DNA from: Oscillospiraceae bacterium
GTDB lineage: Bacteria; Bacillota; Clostridia; Oscillospirales; Oscillospiraceae
DNA length: 61,808 bases
Assembly: GCA_017501695.1 (NCBI GenBank)
Contig: JAFVWL010000110.1
Coordinates: 1 to 61,808, forward strand
Direction: 5' to 3'
Shown: positions 33,273 to 43,600 of the stretch, piece by piece
Layout: the number at the start of each line of letters is the position of its first letter
Position numbering within the stretch: the first letter of the stretch is position 1
Notes under the pieces: model-generated
Told to the model about the DNA's origin: nothing
The model's input: only the letters and a program-made list of their open reading frames with translations
Database searches by the model: none
Made by a program: the position numbers and the translations under genes

Positions 33273-34628
33273 ATGGGAAAGATATATGCCAAGCTGGTCG
33301 CCATCAGTTTGTCCCTTGTTTTGTCCCTGTCTGTGGTGGTCATGTCCTCCTACGCCTGGTTCGTCCTGTCCGAGAGTCCCATGGTCACCGGCATCCAGGT
33401 GGCCATCGGCGGCGGCAACACCATCCTCATCGCCCCGGATATGACCGAAACCGGCGCCGACGGCCAGGTGTACCATTACCCCGGTCATTTTTCCGATACC
33501 ATGATCTTCAGCCAGCATGATAGCTACGACTATCTGGCGGAGCTGGCACCCCTGTCTCCGGTGTCCACCGCCGACGGTGTCAACTGGTTCCTGCCCACCT
33601 ATTACAGCAGCCTGGACATGGCGGTCCGGGAGGGACTGGTGCCCAGCGGTCAGCTCAAGCCCATCGAATATTTCTATCGGGATGAATTGCTGGAATATGC
33701 CAACCTGACTGTGGAAGAGGCGGAGGCACTGGGCACCGGCGGCTACATCTACCTGGATTTCTGGGTGGTGGCGCCCGGCGGCGACTTTACCCTGCGGATC
33801 TCCACGGATGTGGAGGGCGATGACGGAGAAGGCAGCTTCCTGCTGGACCTGATGGAGGTGGCCCCCGACGAGGACGGCGACGGCTACCACCTGGAGCCCT
33901 CCCAGGGCACCACCGCCGCCACGGCCCGGATCGGCTTCCTGGCCAACCGCAGCAGCCAGGGGGACCAGGCTATGGTCCTCTACCTGCGCAGCCACGGCTT
34001 TGACGAGCGGTTCACCCAGCTTTACGGCAGCTATCAGGAGCCCGGTGCCGCCACCCGGCAGTTCGGCTCCCAGGAGCGATTCCTGATCTACGAGCCCAAC
34101 GGCGACCACCATCCCGGCGGCGCCGCGGCGGAGGGGTCCTATGTGGTGACCAATCCCGTGGGCGTTGCGGGTGCTTCGGTTTCCGAAGTGTCCGTCATGG
34201 ACCGGCTGGCGGTCCAGAGAACCAACCGCTGGGCCATGGCCCAAAGCGGTACCGGCACGGACCTGGAGCAGCGGTTCCAGGCGGCGGTGCTGGGCATGAA
34301 AACCGAAGGCCTGGAGCCGGATCAGATCCAGAGTGCCTTCTATAACGATTATCTGCAGCGTCAGGTGGCCCCCTATGTGCGGCCCGGCGCCTTTATCAAA
34401 CGAACGGAAGACATCTATAAGTACGGCCCCCTGACCACGGCAGACCAATTTGCCGGTCTGGACGGTTCCGGTGCCGCGGAGGATGTCTACATCATCGACT
34501 TGGAGCGCAACGTGCCCCAGCGGATCCGTATGTTCATCTGGCTGGAGGGCCAGGATGTGGACTGCACCAGCAGCACCGATTCCTCCTTCGCCGTGAATAT
34601 CGAGCTGGCCGGCGGCACGATGGAATAA
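33273..34628 (+). CDS. SipW-type secreted protein with WLEGxDxDC motif
   Basis: A 451-residue protein with AGGAGG before the ATG. A helix (about 8-26) ends in SSYAWFVLS (Y27-W29), then PMVTGIQVAIGGGNTILIA, the same opening plan as the proteins encoded at 24464 and 40639. Near residue 420 it has IWLEGQDVDCTSS, the same signature as the proteins from 23047 and 27108. The middle is rich in acidic residues and beta strands. No C-terminal anchor is present. It is followed 4 bases later by the second SipW-like peptidase, again placing enzyme and substrate together. It bridges the two subfamilies, since it shares the N-terminal module of one and the C-terminal module of the other. The function is presumably as a subunit of the same appendage. 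Confidence 0.7.
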   Translation: MGKIYAKLVAISLSLVLSLSVVVMSSYAWFVLSESPMVTGIQVAIGGGNTILIAPDMTETGADGQVYHYPGHFSDTMIFSQHDSYDYLAELAPLSPVSTADGVNWFLPTYYSSLDMAVREGLVPSGQLKPIEYFYRDELLEYANLTVEEAEALGTGGYIYLDFWVVAPGGDFTLRISTDVEGDDGEGSFLLDLMEVAPDEDGDGYHLEPSQGTTAATARIGFLANRSSQGDQAMVLYLRSHGFDERFTQLYGSYQEPGAATRQFGSQERFLIYEPNGDHHPGGAAAEGSYVVTNPVGVAGASVSEVSVMDRLAVQRTNRWAMAQSGTGTDLEQRFQAAVLGMKTEGLEPDQIQSAFYNDYLQRQVAPYVRPGAFIKRTEDIYKYGPLTTADQFAGLDGSGAAEDVYIIDLERNVPQRIRMFIWLEGQDVDCTSSTDSSFAVNIELAGGTME

Positions 34629-34632
34629 TGCT

Positions 34633-35436
34633 ATGAAATCAAAACAACAACTGGAAGAACAGGAAGCGGATTTCGACGAGGAAGAGCTGGAAGCCACGCC
34701 GCTTCAGCGGCGCATCAGCTTTGTGGTGACGGTGCTGCTGGTCCTGGCGGTGGCCCTGTGCGTGTATGTGGTGGTTCAGGTCCTGAGCAACGGCTACGCG
34801 AACCTGGGCGGATTCATGATGTTCCGTGTGGTCACGGGCAGCATGGAGCCGGAGATCCCCGTGGGATCCCTGCTGATCACCCAGGAGGTGGATATCTCCA
34901 CCATCCAGCTTCGGGATATCATCTGCTTCCGCAGCCAGGATACCCAGATCTGGGGCCGGATCGTGACCCACCGGGTGGTGGGCATTCTGGAAGCTCCCGG
35001 CGGCGGTATCCTCCTGGAGACGCAGGGTGACGCCAACGTGGTCATGGACGGCTACCTGGTGACCCGGGACAACCTTGTGGGCAAAGTCATTTGGCATACG
35101 GGAGATGGAAGCGTGTTGGCAGATATTTTCTCTTTCTTTACCAATCAGGTGGGCTTTTTGGGGCTCATCGTCTTCCCCTGCCTGCTGCTGGCGGGCCTGA
35201 TCCTGCGGGAGTGCGTCAACAATATCCGCACCGAGATGCAGGAAGCTCTGGAGCTGCTGGAGCAGCCGGAGCAGGAAATCTCCGCCTGGGACCCCAACGA
35301 CCCCCTCTGCGGCCTGACCCCGGAGGAATATGAGCAAATTTACCGTGAAATTTACATGGAAATGTACGAACGAATCCGTGCCGAACTGATCGAGGAGCTG
35401 AAGAACAGTGGCAAAATACCTGAAACAACCAAATAA
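34633..35436 (+). CDS. Second SipW-like (ER-type) signal peptidase I
   Basis: A 267-residue membrane protease. The first helix (about 33-52) is followed by the catalytic residues S70 in VTGSMEPEIP, H113 in VTHRVV and D133 in TQGDAN, again the Ser-His-Asp ER/SipW type. A second helix (about 175-198) leads to a cytosolic tail ending in MYERIRAELIEELKNS, which resembles the duplicated tail helices of the peptidase encoded at 28171. Having two such enzymes suggests distinct substrates within one locus, perhaps fibre subunits versus beta-helix proteins. Its end overlaps the next gene by 29 bases, pointing to translational coupling. It is only about 65 percent of the length of the first copy because it lacks the PAEE repeat. 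Confidence 0.85.
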   Translation: MKSKQQLEEQEADFDEEELEATPLQRRISFVVTVLLVLAVALCVYVVVQVLSNGYANLGGFMMFRVVTGSMEPEIPVGSLLITQEVDISTIQLRDIICFRSQDTQIWGRIVTHRVVGILEAPGGGILLETQGDANVVMDGYLVTRDNLVGKVIWHTGDGSVLADIFSFFTNQVGFLGLIVFPCLLLAGLILRECVNNIRTEMQEALELLEQPEQEISAWDPNDPLCGLTPEEYEQIYREIYMEMYERIRAELIEELKNSGKIPETTK

Positions 35437-37432
35437 GGCTCAGGGTTCTGTTGCCAAGCTGAAGCGGGCCCGGCGGAATGTGTTCCTCCAGGCGGGACTG
35501 GCGGTGCTGACCATTGTGCTGACCATCGTCATCGTCTTCTCCATGACCGCCGCCTGGTACACCAACATTGTCAGCACCAGCGGGCTCATGTTCCAGGCCC
35601 AGGCCTGGGGCTTCAACGGTACCGTGGAGGTGGGGGACGCGCCTGTCATCGCCGCCCCCGGCGATGAGGGCGTGGTCCATCTGGTGGTCACCAATGACAA
35701 CGAGAATGTGACCTCCCTGTCCGTCAACGTGTCCAAGGTCCGTATGGACCAGCAGATGAGCCAGCGCATCTACTTCTACGTGGATGCCCAGCAGACCCGC
35801 AACGGGGAAAATGTGGACCGGATCTACCTGAGCAACCAGGACAGCTTTACCTACACGCTGTTCAGCCAGGGCGACCTGATCCTGACCGAGACCATGCACA
35901 ACAACGCCCAGCTCAAGTGGCAGTGGGTCTATGATGTGCTGGGCTACTATGTCCTGGGCAAGGAGGTCACCGACCCCGTCACCGGCCAGCAGACCGTGGA
36001 CATCATGGAATACCTGCGGCCCATCGAGTATGACTACGACGAAGCCACCACTACCTTCTCTTATGACGAGGAGGGCAAGCTGATCATCAATCTGGACACC
36101 GTGGACGGCACCACCTCCCTGGAGGATTTCCTGGTGGAATTCTCCAAAACCGACGGCTATGCCGGACTCATTGACCCCACGGTAAAGACCGGCGACTACT
36201 TCCATGTGGACGTGGGCCAGCTTTACGAGGGACTGCCAACGGGCTACGGCGTGTATGCCTACCTGTGTACCTATTCCGAGATCGAAATGGCTACCCAGTA
36301 CGACACCCTCCTGGGTCAGAACGCCGCCGATGGCATCTACCCCGATATTACCGCCCGGATCACCGTCTCCGCCCAGGTCCGGGATACGGAGATCGTCACC
36401 GCCCGGTCCCTGGCGGACCTGAAGACCGCCATTTCCTCCGGCGACAGCGATGTGATCCAGCTTACGGACAACATCACCATCCCCGAGGGAGAAACCCTGA
36501 CCTTGACAAACGGCCAGCGGGTCATGGTGGACCTGAACGGCTACGACATGATCTGTCAAAATACGGACAAGGCCATCCATGCCCAGCCCGGCTCCGCCCT
36601 GACCCTGACCAACGGCGACCTGACCGGCACCGGTTCCACCAGCTACGCGGTGTACACCGTGGGCGCGGAGGTGACCATGAACCAGGTCAATGTCACCGGC
36701 TTCCAGAAGGGCGTGTACCTGGCCGATGACCAGGCGGAAAATGCCCTGGATTCCCGGGTCCGTCTGGTGGACTGCACCCTGGATACCACCGGCAACGCCA
36801 TCACCGTCATGGGCAACGGCCTTGCCTCCGCCCAGACCACCCAGTTGGTGCTGGAGGGCTGCGAAATCACCACTGACGGCTTCGGCATCGCCTGCAACGG
36901 CACCGCCACCGGCATCGGCAAGTGGGGCACCGATATCCAGGTCATCGACACCACCATCGCGTGCGACCCCGGCACCTACAACACGGGCATTTACCATCCC
37001 CAGAAGGAAGGCACCCTGACCGTTTACAACAGCACCATCTCCGCCTATACCGGCATCTGCGTCAAGGGCGGCGATGTGCGGGTCATGGGTTCCACCATCA
37101 CCGGCAAGGGTGCCAAGCAGGATCCCGTCTTCTGGCCCAGCGGCTTTGCCGATACCGGCGACGGCATCTATGTCGAGACGAACTACTACTATCCCATCAC
37201 CCTGGAGATCAGCGACAGCACCATCGGCAGTGACTATGGTTACTCCCTCCAGGTTTACGACAGCACCGACGCGGACCATGTGACCGTTACCGTCCACAGC
37301 GGCAAGTTCCAGGACGAACTGCCCGCGGATTACATCGCCGAGGGTTCCTCCCAGACCAATACCTACGAGGTGGTCGTTGACCCGGTGGAGGAAGGCTCCG
37401 GCGAAACGGCGGATGACCCCGCGGCGCAATAA
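35408..37432 (+). CDS. SipW-type secreted protein with parallel beta-helix domain
   Basis: A 674-residue protein starting at GTG inside the end of the preceding gene, with GAGGAGC upstream. A basic N-terminus and a helix (about 26-47) end in TAAWYTN (W50), a looser form of the SipW-type motif. After an N-terminal beta-sandwich part (about 55-330), residues about 340-640 show the repeating short-strand pattern of a right-handed beta-helix (ALTLTNGDLTGTG, VTMNQVNVTGFQKGVYL, TVYNSTISAYTGICVKG), as in pectate-lyase-like carbohydrate-binding or cleaving proteins. Catalytic residues were not identified. The C-terminus is acidic with no anchor. It may be an adhesive or glycan-binding tip of the assembly. 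Confidence 0.65.
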   Translation: MAKYLKQPNKAQGSVAKLKRARRNVFLQAGLAVLTIVLTIVIVFSMTAAWYTNIVSTSGLMFQAQAWGFNGTVEVGDAPVIAAPGDEGVVHLVVTNDNENVTSLSVNVSKVRMDQQMSQRIYFYVDAQQTRNGENVDRIYLSNQDSFTYTLFSQGDLILTETMHNNAQLKWQWVYDVLGYYVLGKEVTDPVTGQQTVDIMEYLRPIEYDYDEATTTFSYDEEGKLIINLDTVDGTTSLEDFLVEFSKTDGYAGLIDPTVKTGDYFHVDVGQLYEGLPTGYGVYAYLCTYSEIEMATQYDTLLGQNAADGIYPDITARITVSAQVRDTEIVTARSLADLKTAISSGDSDVIQLTDNITIPEGETLTLTNGQRVMVDLNGYDMICQNTDKAIHAQPGSALTLTNGDLTGTGSTSYAVYTVGAEVTMNQVNVTGFQKGVYLADDQAENALDSRVRLVDCTLDTTGNAITVMGNGLASAQTTQLVLEGCEITTDGFGIACNGTATGIGKWGTDIQVIDTTIACDPGTYNTGIYHPQKEGTLTVYNSTISAYTGICVKGGDVRVMGSTITGKGAKQDPVFWPSGFADTGDGIYVETNYYYPITLEISDSTIGSDYGYSLQVYDSTDADHVTVTVHSGKFQDELPADYIAEGSSQTNTYEVVVDPVEEGSGETADDPAAQ

Positions 37433-37442
37433 GGAGAATACC

Positions 37443-38186
37443 ATGAATGAAAAATACCCCGGCATGCCGTCCTGGTCCACTTTGGGTCTGGCTGCGCTGA
37501 TGCTGGTGGGCTGTCTCATCGGTGCCGTGGGCATCGCCACGGCCCGGTACCGGGCGGACTTGCAGGCCAACGCGGTCTTCCAGCCCCAGGCCCCGGTCCA
37601 GGTATACCTGGGCCAGTTCCGCCCCGACGAGACATCCCAGACCTACACCTTTGACACGGCCCAGCAGAGCTGGCAGCCCATGGAGGAGGACGGACACCGC
37701 TTCTATCAGCTCAGCTTCGCCATCTCCAACAGTCCCACCATGACGGAGTTCCCCGCTGATACCCAGCAGGTCCGGATCCGGCTGGTGGGCAGCGTGGGCC
37801 TGTGGAATATGGATGAAGAGAAGAACGTGGTTCTGAAGCTCCGGGTCCCCAAGCCCGTGAAGGAGCCGGACCCCACGGACCCCACCACGGCAACGGACCC
37901 CACGGGGGAAACCGCGGCGCCTACCACCGCCACAGACCCCACGGAGCCGGAGCTTCTCTATGACGAATATACCGCCACCGTGACCCGGGTCACCGCGGGC
38001 ACGGCCCTGTACCACACCTACGGCGACGGCTGGCTTTTCCGCTTTGTGGATGAGGAAGGCCGGGAGCTGACCTGGGATCTGGCCGGCGGCCAGTTCTCCT
38101 GCATGACCGTGGACCTGCTCCTGGAGGGCACGGACCCCGCCGCTACCACCCTGCTGCAGCTCCAGATCATCGGAGATAAAAAATAA
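37443..38186 (+). CDS. Single-pass secreted/membrane protein, SipW-locus family
   Basis: A 247-residue protein. The ATG at 37443 has AAGGAGAA 5 bases upstream and sits 10 bases after the previous stop. A helix (about 10-32) ends in GIATARYRADLQ, a possible signal-anchor cut site. The extracellular domain is beta-rich, interrupted by a Pro/Thr/Asp linker (about 140-175, TDPTTATDPTGE). The end, DLLLEGTDPAATTLLQLQI, looks like a diverged version of the WLEGxDxDC segment in its neighbours. It is the smallest of the family and may be a minor subunit. No enzymatic motif is visible. Confidence 0.55.
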   Translation: MNEKYPGMPSWSTLGLAALMLVGCLIGAVGIATARYRADLQANAVFQPQAPVQVYLGQFRPDETSQTYTFDTAQQSWQPMEEDGHRFYQLSFAISNSPTMTEFPADTQQVRIRLVGSVGLWNMDEEKNVVLKLRVPKPVKEPDPTDPTTATDPTGETAAPTTATDPTEPELLYDEYTATVTRVTAGTALYHTYGDGWLFRFVDEEGRELTWDLAGGQFSCMTVDLLLEGTDPAATTLLQLQIIGDKK

Positions 38187-38206
38187 CCTGCGAAAGGAGC
38201 GCCAAT

Positions 38207-40642
38207 ATGGCAAAGAGAAATCAATATTGGCTGCTCCTGCTGGCAATGGTGCTGACAGTCAGCCTGATCCTGAGTCCGGGCAGTGCCCACGCCCACTACT
38301 ACAACACCGCCGTGTGGAACACCATGATCTTCCCCGAGGCGGGCAATGTAGAAAGCAACTGCCTGATCAAGGGCGGAAAGCAGATCGTTCTGCTGGGGGA
38401 CCTGCCGGAGACCGGCAAGCCCTACGACTTCACCCTGGAAGGCACCCCCGGCACCTCCGCTCCCATTTACTGGTTCGTGGACGAAGCCGCGGCACCTTAC
38501 CTGGATGCATTTTTGTACATCGGTGACACCCAGCTTTCCGGCGGTCAGATCCTGACCATCCCCGAAAGCGGCAAGCTGAACCTGACCCTGTTCCTGACCC
38601 CTGTGACCACCCGGGCCCATGAAGCCATCACCGCCAGCGTCACCGTCAATTGGGGCGACCTGGACAGCGGCGGGATGCTCCTGGGCGGCACCTTCCAGAC
38701 CACCCTGCAGGAAGAGAAGGCCGCGGTCATGGCCATTGCTGAGGGCGTTGCCTTTACCGAGGACGGTGCCGAGATCCCTCTGTCCGACCTGCCCGCTGAG
38801 GGCCTGTCCGTGGAGCTGGTCCTGACCTCCGACAAGGAGCTGGCCCAGGCCCTGGCCTGGACTGTGGAGGAAGCCGCGGCACCCTATGTGGAGGTGACTG
38901 TGACCCTGGACGGACAGCCCATCCGAAACGGCGCCGATGTGAAAATTCCCTATGATCCCATTGAAAAAACCACGGTGCCCGTCACCGTGACCATGACCCT
39001 GAAGCCCACCGCCGCCCAGGCGGTCCATGGGGCCATCCCCACTGCGGTCACCGTGACCTGGGGGAGCCTGCAGGGCATTTTCTCCACCCATGTCCCCGAG
39101 CTGGCGGTGCTCAGCGACACCCTGATGCCCAACGGCACCACGGTGACCCTGGACCCCCTGACCGAGGGCCGGGAGATCACCTTTACCCTGTCCGCCCTGG
39201 CGGACACCACGGCCCCTCTGACCTGGTCTGTGGACACCCCCCATCTGAATGTGGCCGTGGCCCTGGGGGATACGCCCCTGACCAGCGGCGCGGACCTGAC
39301 TGTGGCCGCCGGTGAAACGGTCACCGTGACCATGACCCTGACCCCCGGCACGGAAGCCCGGGATGCCGCCGATGCCACGGTCCAGATGGCCTGGGGCGAA
39401 CTGCTCAGCGGCACCTTTGCCACCAGCCTGGAGGCCGTCGTCCCGGAGGAAGACCCGGACCCCACGGAACCCACCGATCCCACAGAACCGGATCCAGCGG
39501 AGGATCCCCAGCCCACGGAACCCGAAGCTACCGAGCCGGAAGCCACAGAACCGGAAGCTACCGAGCCCGAAATCACCGAACCGGAAGCTACCGAAGCTCC
39601 GGCCAACAGTCCCATGACCACCCCGGAGCCCGGGGAACCCACGGAGGGGGAAACCTCCCCCACGGACCCCACGGAACCTCCTGCAGACCCCACGGATCCT
39701 TCGGAGCCTGAGGAACGGACGGATTCCACGGATCCCACCAATCCCACCAATCCCACCAATCCCACCAATCCCACCAATCCCACCAATCCCACCAATCCCA
39801 CCGAGCCGACCGATCCCACGGTCCCCACGGAGCCGGAAATTCCGGATGACGTGACGGTGACCATGAACACCCTGGGCCATTTCACTGCCCAAGGCATGAT
39901 CCCGGTGGAGCTGACGGTGTCCTCCAATACGGAGCACATCCTGCTCTCCCTGGCGGCCTCGTCGGAGACCGCGTCCCCCATGGGCCTGCTGCCCGCCTTT
40001 ACCCGCTATACCCTGGACGGGGAAACCTTCTATCTGCTGTATAACGGTGGTTCCATCTTCCTGGAGACGGCGGATCTGCCCCGGCCTCCGGTGCCGGAGG
40101 GCACGGAGCCCCCGGCTACCATGACGGTGCTGCTGTATCTGGACGTGTCCGGAACGGACCTGCGGTCCAAGGCGGACCTGATCCTGGTGGCTCAGGCCAG
40201 CCGGATCTCCGGAGATTCCCAAGCTGTGAACCTGGCGGAAGCCCGGGCGGTGCTGCAGTTGGCCATGGGCGACGACCTGACCCAGGCCATGATCCTGACG
40301 GACACCGCGCCCCTGAACCTGAACCTGCCGGAAAGCTGGAAAAAGCTGACCCCGGAGCATACGCTGACGGCGATTCGGGTGGAGGAGGGGGATGACGTGG
40401 AGCCTTTCCTGGCATCCTATGAAGTGTACGATAAGCAGATTCAGGTCACCCGGGTGGCCATGGACAGCCAGCCCCACGTGATGACCCTGCGTATTGGAAC
40501 CGACCTGCCCCCGGCAGGAACCTATCTGCTGACCCTGAAGTGGTATTATCAGGGGGTCTGCATCCATGAGACACAGATCACCTTTTTTGTAAATTATCCG
40601 GTAAATACCGTGCCTGAAGAAACAGGAGGTGCCGATCAATGA
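38207..40642 (+). CDS. Secreted repeat protein with three beta-domains and Thr-Pro stalk
   Basis: An 811-residue protein with a standard signal peptide (1-29, ending SAHA), unlike the YAWF type of its neighbours. Three homologous domains follow (about 30-170, 170-295, 295-415), each ending with a strand of the form VTVNWGDLxxG / VTVTWGSLQG / VQMAWGELLSG and then F-x-T. A stalk of about 130 residues rich in Pro, Thr, Glu and Asp (about 415-545) includes seven DNA-level copies of a 9-base unit coding PTN. The C-terminal domain (about 545-811) is a beta-sandwich-like module. It overlaps the next start by 4 bases. The stalked modular form suggests an adhesin or spacer protein. No sortase motif is present. 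Confidence 0.65.
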   Translation: MAKRNQYWLLLLAMVLTVSLILSPGSAHAHYYNTAVWNTMIFPEAGNVESNCLIKGGKQIVLLGDLPETGKPYDFTLEGTPGTSAPIYWFVDEAAAPYLDAFLYIGDTQLSGGQILTIPESGKLNLTLFLTPVTTRAHEAITASVTVNWGDLDSGGMLLGGTFQTTLQEEKAAVMAIAEGVAFTEDGAEIPLSDLPAEGLSVELVLTSDKELAQALAWTVEEAAAPYVEVTVTLDGQPIRNGADVKIPYDPIEKTTVPVTVTMTLKPTAAQAVHGAIPTAVTVTWGSLQGIFSTHVPELAVLSDTLMPNGTTVTLDPLTEGREITFTLSALADTTAPLTWSVDTPHLNVAVALGDTPLTSGADLTVAAGETVTVTMTLTPGTEARDAADATVQMAWGELLSGTFATSLEAVVPEEDPDPTEPTDPTEPDPAEDPQPTEPEATEPEATEPEATEPEITEPEATEAPANSPMTTPEPGEPTEGETSPTDPTEPPADPTDPSEPEERTDSTDPTNPTNPTNPTNPTNPTNPTNPTEPTDPTVPTEPEIPDDVTVTMNTLGHFTAQGMIPVELTVSSNTEHILLSLAASSETASPMGLLPAFTRYTLDGETFYLLYNGGSIFLETADLPRPPVPEGTEPPATMTVLLYLDVSGTDLRSKADLILVAQASRISGDSQAVNLAEARAVLQLAMGDDLTQAMILTDTAPLNLNLPESWKKLTPEHTLTAIRVEEGDDVEPFLASYEVYDKQIQVTRVAMDSQPHVMTLRIGTDLPPAGTYLLTLKWYYQGVCIHETQITFFVNYPVNTVPEETGGADQ
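39734..39796 (+). repeat. Tandem 9-base repeat coding Pro-Thr-Asn
   Basis: Seven perfect head-to-tail copies of CCCACCAAT inside the stalk of the 811-residue protein. Copy-number change would lengthen or shorten the stalk without breaking the frame. Confidence 0.9.
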
Positions 40643-43600
40643 CAGAAACACAAACTAGAATCAAGGCCCTGAAAGCCAGCCTGCCCGGCCTGAAGGAGCG
40701 GGTGCTGGCAGTGGCGCTGCTGCTGGTCATGTCCGCGGCCATGATGACGTCCGCCACCTACGCGTGGCTGACCATCTCTCTGCGGCCGGAGCTGACGGGC
40801 GTGAACACTACCGTGGCGGCCAACGGCAGCCTGGAAATCGCCCTGGCCACCGGCGACGGCACCGAAGCCCCCGGCGAATCCAAGGTGGGCGATTCCTCGG
40901 CGGCGGAGGGCCAGACCATCACGGGCGCCAATATCACCTGGGGCAACCTGGTGAATCTGGGCGATCCCATGTATGGCCTGGATAACCTGACCCTGCGCCC
41001 CGCCCAGCTTAACACCGCCGCCCTCCTGACCAGCCCCCTGTACGGTGCGGTCTATACCGCGGATGGTCGTGTGGAGAAGCTGACCTCCAACTTTGGCTAT
41101 ACTGCCTGGGTACCCGCGCAGGGCAATACTCCGGGTTATTTCGGCCTGTCCGAACAGATGGGCGTTCGTGCGATTTCTTCTACAAGAGTCTTCGCCGGCG
41201 GTTATTACGGCGACTGGCTGACCATGAAAAACAATGCGGATATTGCCAACGTGAATGCCCGTAATGCTTTTACCGCCATTACCCGCAATGAGGAGTGGAT
41301 GCTGGCATTGGGTAATGTTATCGGTATCCATATGACGGCCACGCTGAACACGGAAGACAGATATGTCAACGCTGCGGTGGATCCGGATGACCTGAAGTCT
41401 CTGATCGCCATGTATGAGGCGTTTATCGATGCCTTTGAGATGGAAGCCGATGCCATCGCGCAGACTCTGAACACCCAGGCATATCTGGCTCTGGGCGGCA
41501 ATATGGAAGGCTTTGGCTATACCGCGCAGTCTATTCTGGACATGGCAAAAGATGTTAATAAAATGTCTGGAAATGACTACACCTTTACGCTCAACAATGG
41601 CAAGGTTTTGACGGCGAAAAACCTGAAGCCGTTCCTGAAGGATTATAACATTATCAATGATAGTGTTGGTAAATTCCGCCTTATTGACCAAAGCGGTGAC
41701 CGTCGTTGGTCCTACGGCGCTAAGTCCGGAGAAACCCGCACCATTACCAAGGATGATGGCACTACAGAAGTAATCCAGGGTTACAGTCTGAAAACCCTGG
41801 TGGCACAGCTTGTGAACATTGACAACTGTTACGTGGACGGTAAGACGGTTAAGGCGCTGATGACGGAATTCACCAGCGGTATCAGCGGTGCCATGACAGC
41901 CCTTGGTTATAAGGACAAGGAAGTGTCCGTTGTGATCACCAACGGCGTTTTGTATAACTTTGAGCAGCGGGTGGGCAGTGAGATTGAGGTTCGTCCCTAT
42001 AATGCCAACGGCAAAAAGAAATATGGTCTCCCGGTGACGGCTATCATGTATGTGAACACAGCCAACCTGGGCGAACAGGTGGCCACAATTTATGCCACCA
42101 TTTCCACTTCTGCCACCAAGCCTGCGGACTTTACCACGGACCTGACCTATGCCAGCTATGACAACAAGGAGTTGAACAGCGGACAGGATACCTCCGGCGA
42201 TAATGTTACGATGGAATCCGAGGATACCTACGGTCTGGCTGTGGACCTGTGGGTCCGGACCAACGCGGAAGCTAGCTTCCTGGGCCTGGAGGGCAATGTG
42301 TTGACCAAGCCCCGGGAAGTCGATGCCACCACTAAGGATGCCAACGGCAACACTGTGATTCTTTATACACTGACCCGGACTGAACAGGTTTCTGAAAATG
42401 TTTATGCCACGGATCCCACCACCGGAGAGAATGTGGGCGATCCCATTGGCACTACTCCGCCGGAGTCGGTGACCAACACCTACGAACTGTACAAGATCGA
42501 AACCACCGCGGATGGGGAGACCACCACAACTTGGTACAACGCCCAGACCTATGCGGTTTTTGAGCTGAAAGACGGCGAAACGCCTACTAAGAAGATTCTG
42601 ACGGTCTATGATGTCATCGGTTACGAGGGTGAGAACCGTGTTTGGGATAAGGGTGATCTGATCTCTGCCGACGCTACCACCCAGGGCAGCGGCAGCTGCT
42701 ACGTCTACTATGCGGATACTCCCGAGGACCAGGCCCGGTCCCTGGAACTGCTGAAGGCATTCAACGTGGCCTTCGTGGACGAGAAGGGCGAGCTTCTGGC
42801 CATTGCCCAGATGGATACCCTGCAGTTTTATGCGGAAGCCGGTCGTGTTACGGTTCCTCTGAAGCTGACCAGCGGTGTTAAGGTCAGCGAGAATGAGGAT
42901 GGTTCTCCCAATTATGCTATCACCGCTCTGGAAAAGAACGTGCCCAAGCGGATCACGGCCATTGTATTCCTGGACGGCACCCTGCTTTCCAATGAGGACG
43001 TTTTGTCTGCGGCGGATATTCAGGGCCAGTTGAACATCCAGTTCGGCAGCAGTGTGGACCTGAACGCCATCGACAATGAAACGCTGGAAACCGCGGAGCG
43101 GAAGGTTTCCGCTACCCTGGACAAGACCAGCTTCAACTTCGATACGGATACGAACCTGACCACCACGGTCACCGTTCGGGTGGACGGCGAGCAGCCCAAG
43201 ACTGTGGAGGCCTTCTTCACCCGCAGAATCAACGCCACCCAGGGCACCCGGGAACCGGAGTCCATTACCTTTAAGGATAACGGCGACGGCACCTGGACCG
43301 GAACTTATAAGTTTACGGCCCCCGGCACCTATATTCTGCGTTCCGTCCGTCTGGATGGTGTGGACTATGACCTGCCCACGCAGGAGGGCCAGCCCAACAA
43401 TGGCCTTCCCACGGTGGAGGTCAAGGGTTTCACTGTGGCCAGCCTAACCTGTGACAAGGCCGATGCCAACCGTCACATCAGCATCATGACCGCCAACAAC
43501 TCCGAGAAGGTGAAGGTGACTTTGCGGTTCGCCACGGATGACGAGACCAAGATGCCCAAGACTGTTTCCGGCCGTTTCCTGCGGGAGGATGGCACCGCGG

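Noticed and set aside
39734..39796. CRISPR-like repeats
   Set aside because: The units are contiguous 9-base in-frame repeats without spacers, inside a gene.
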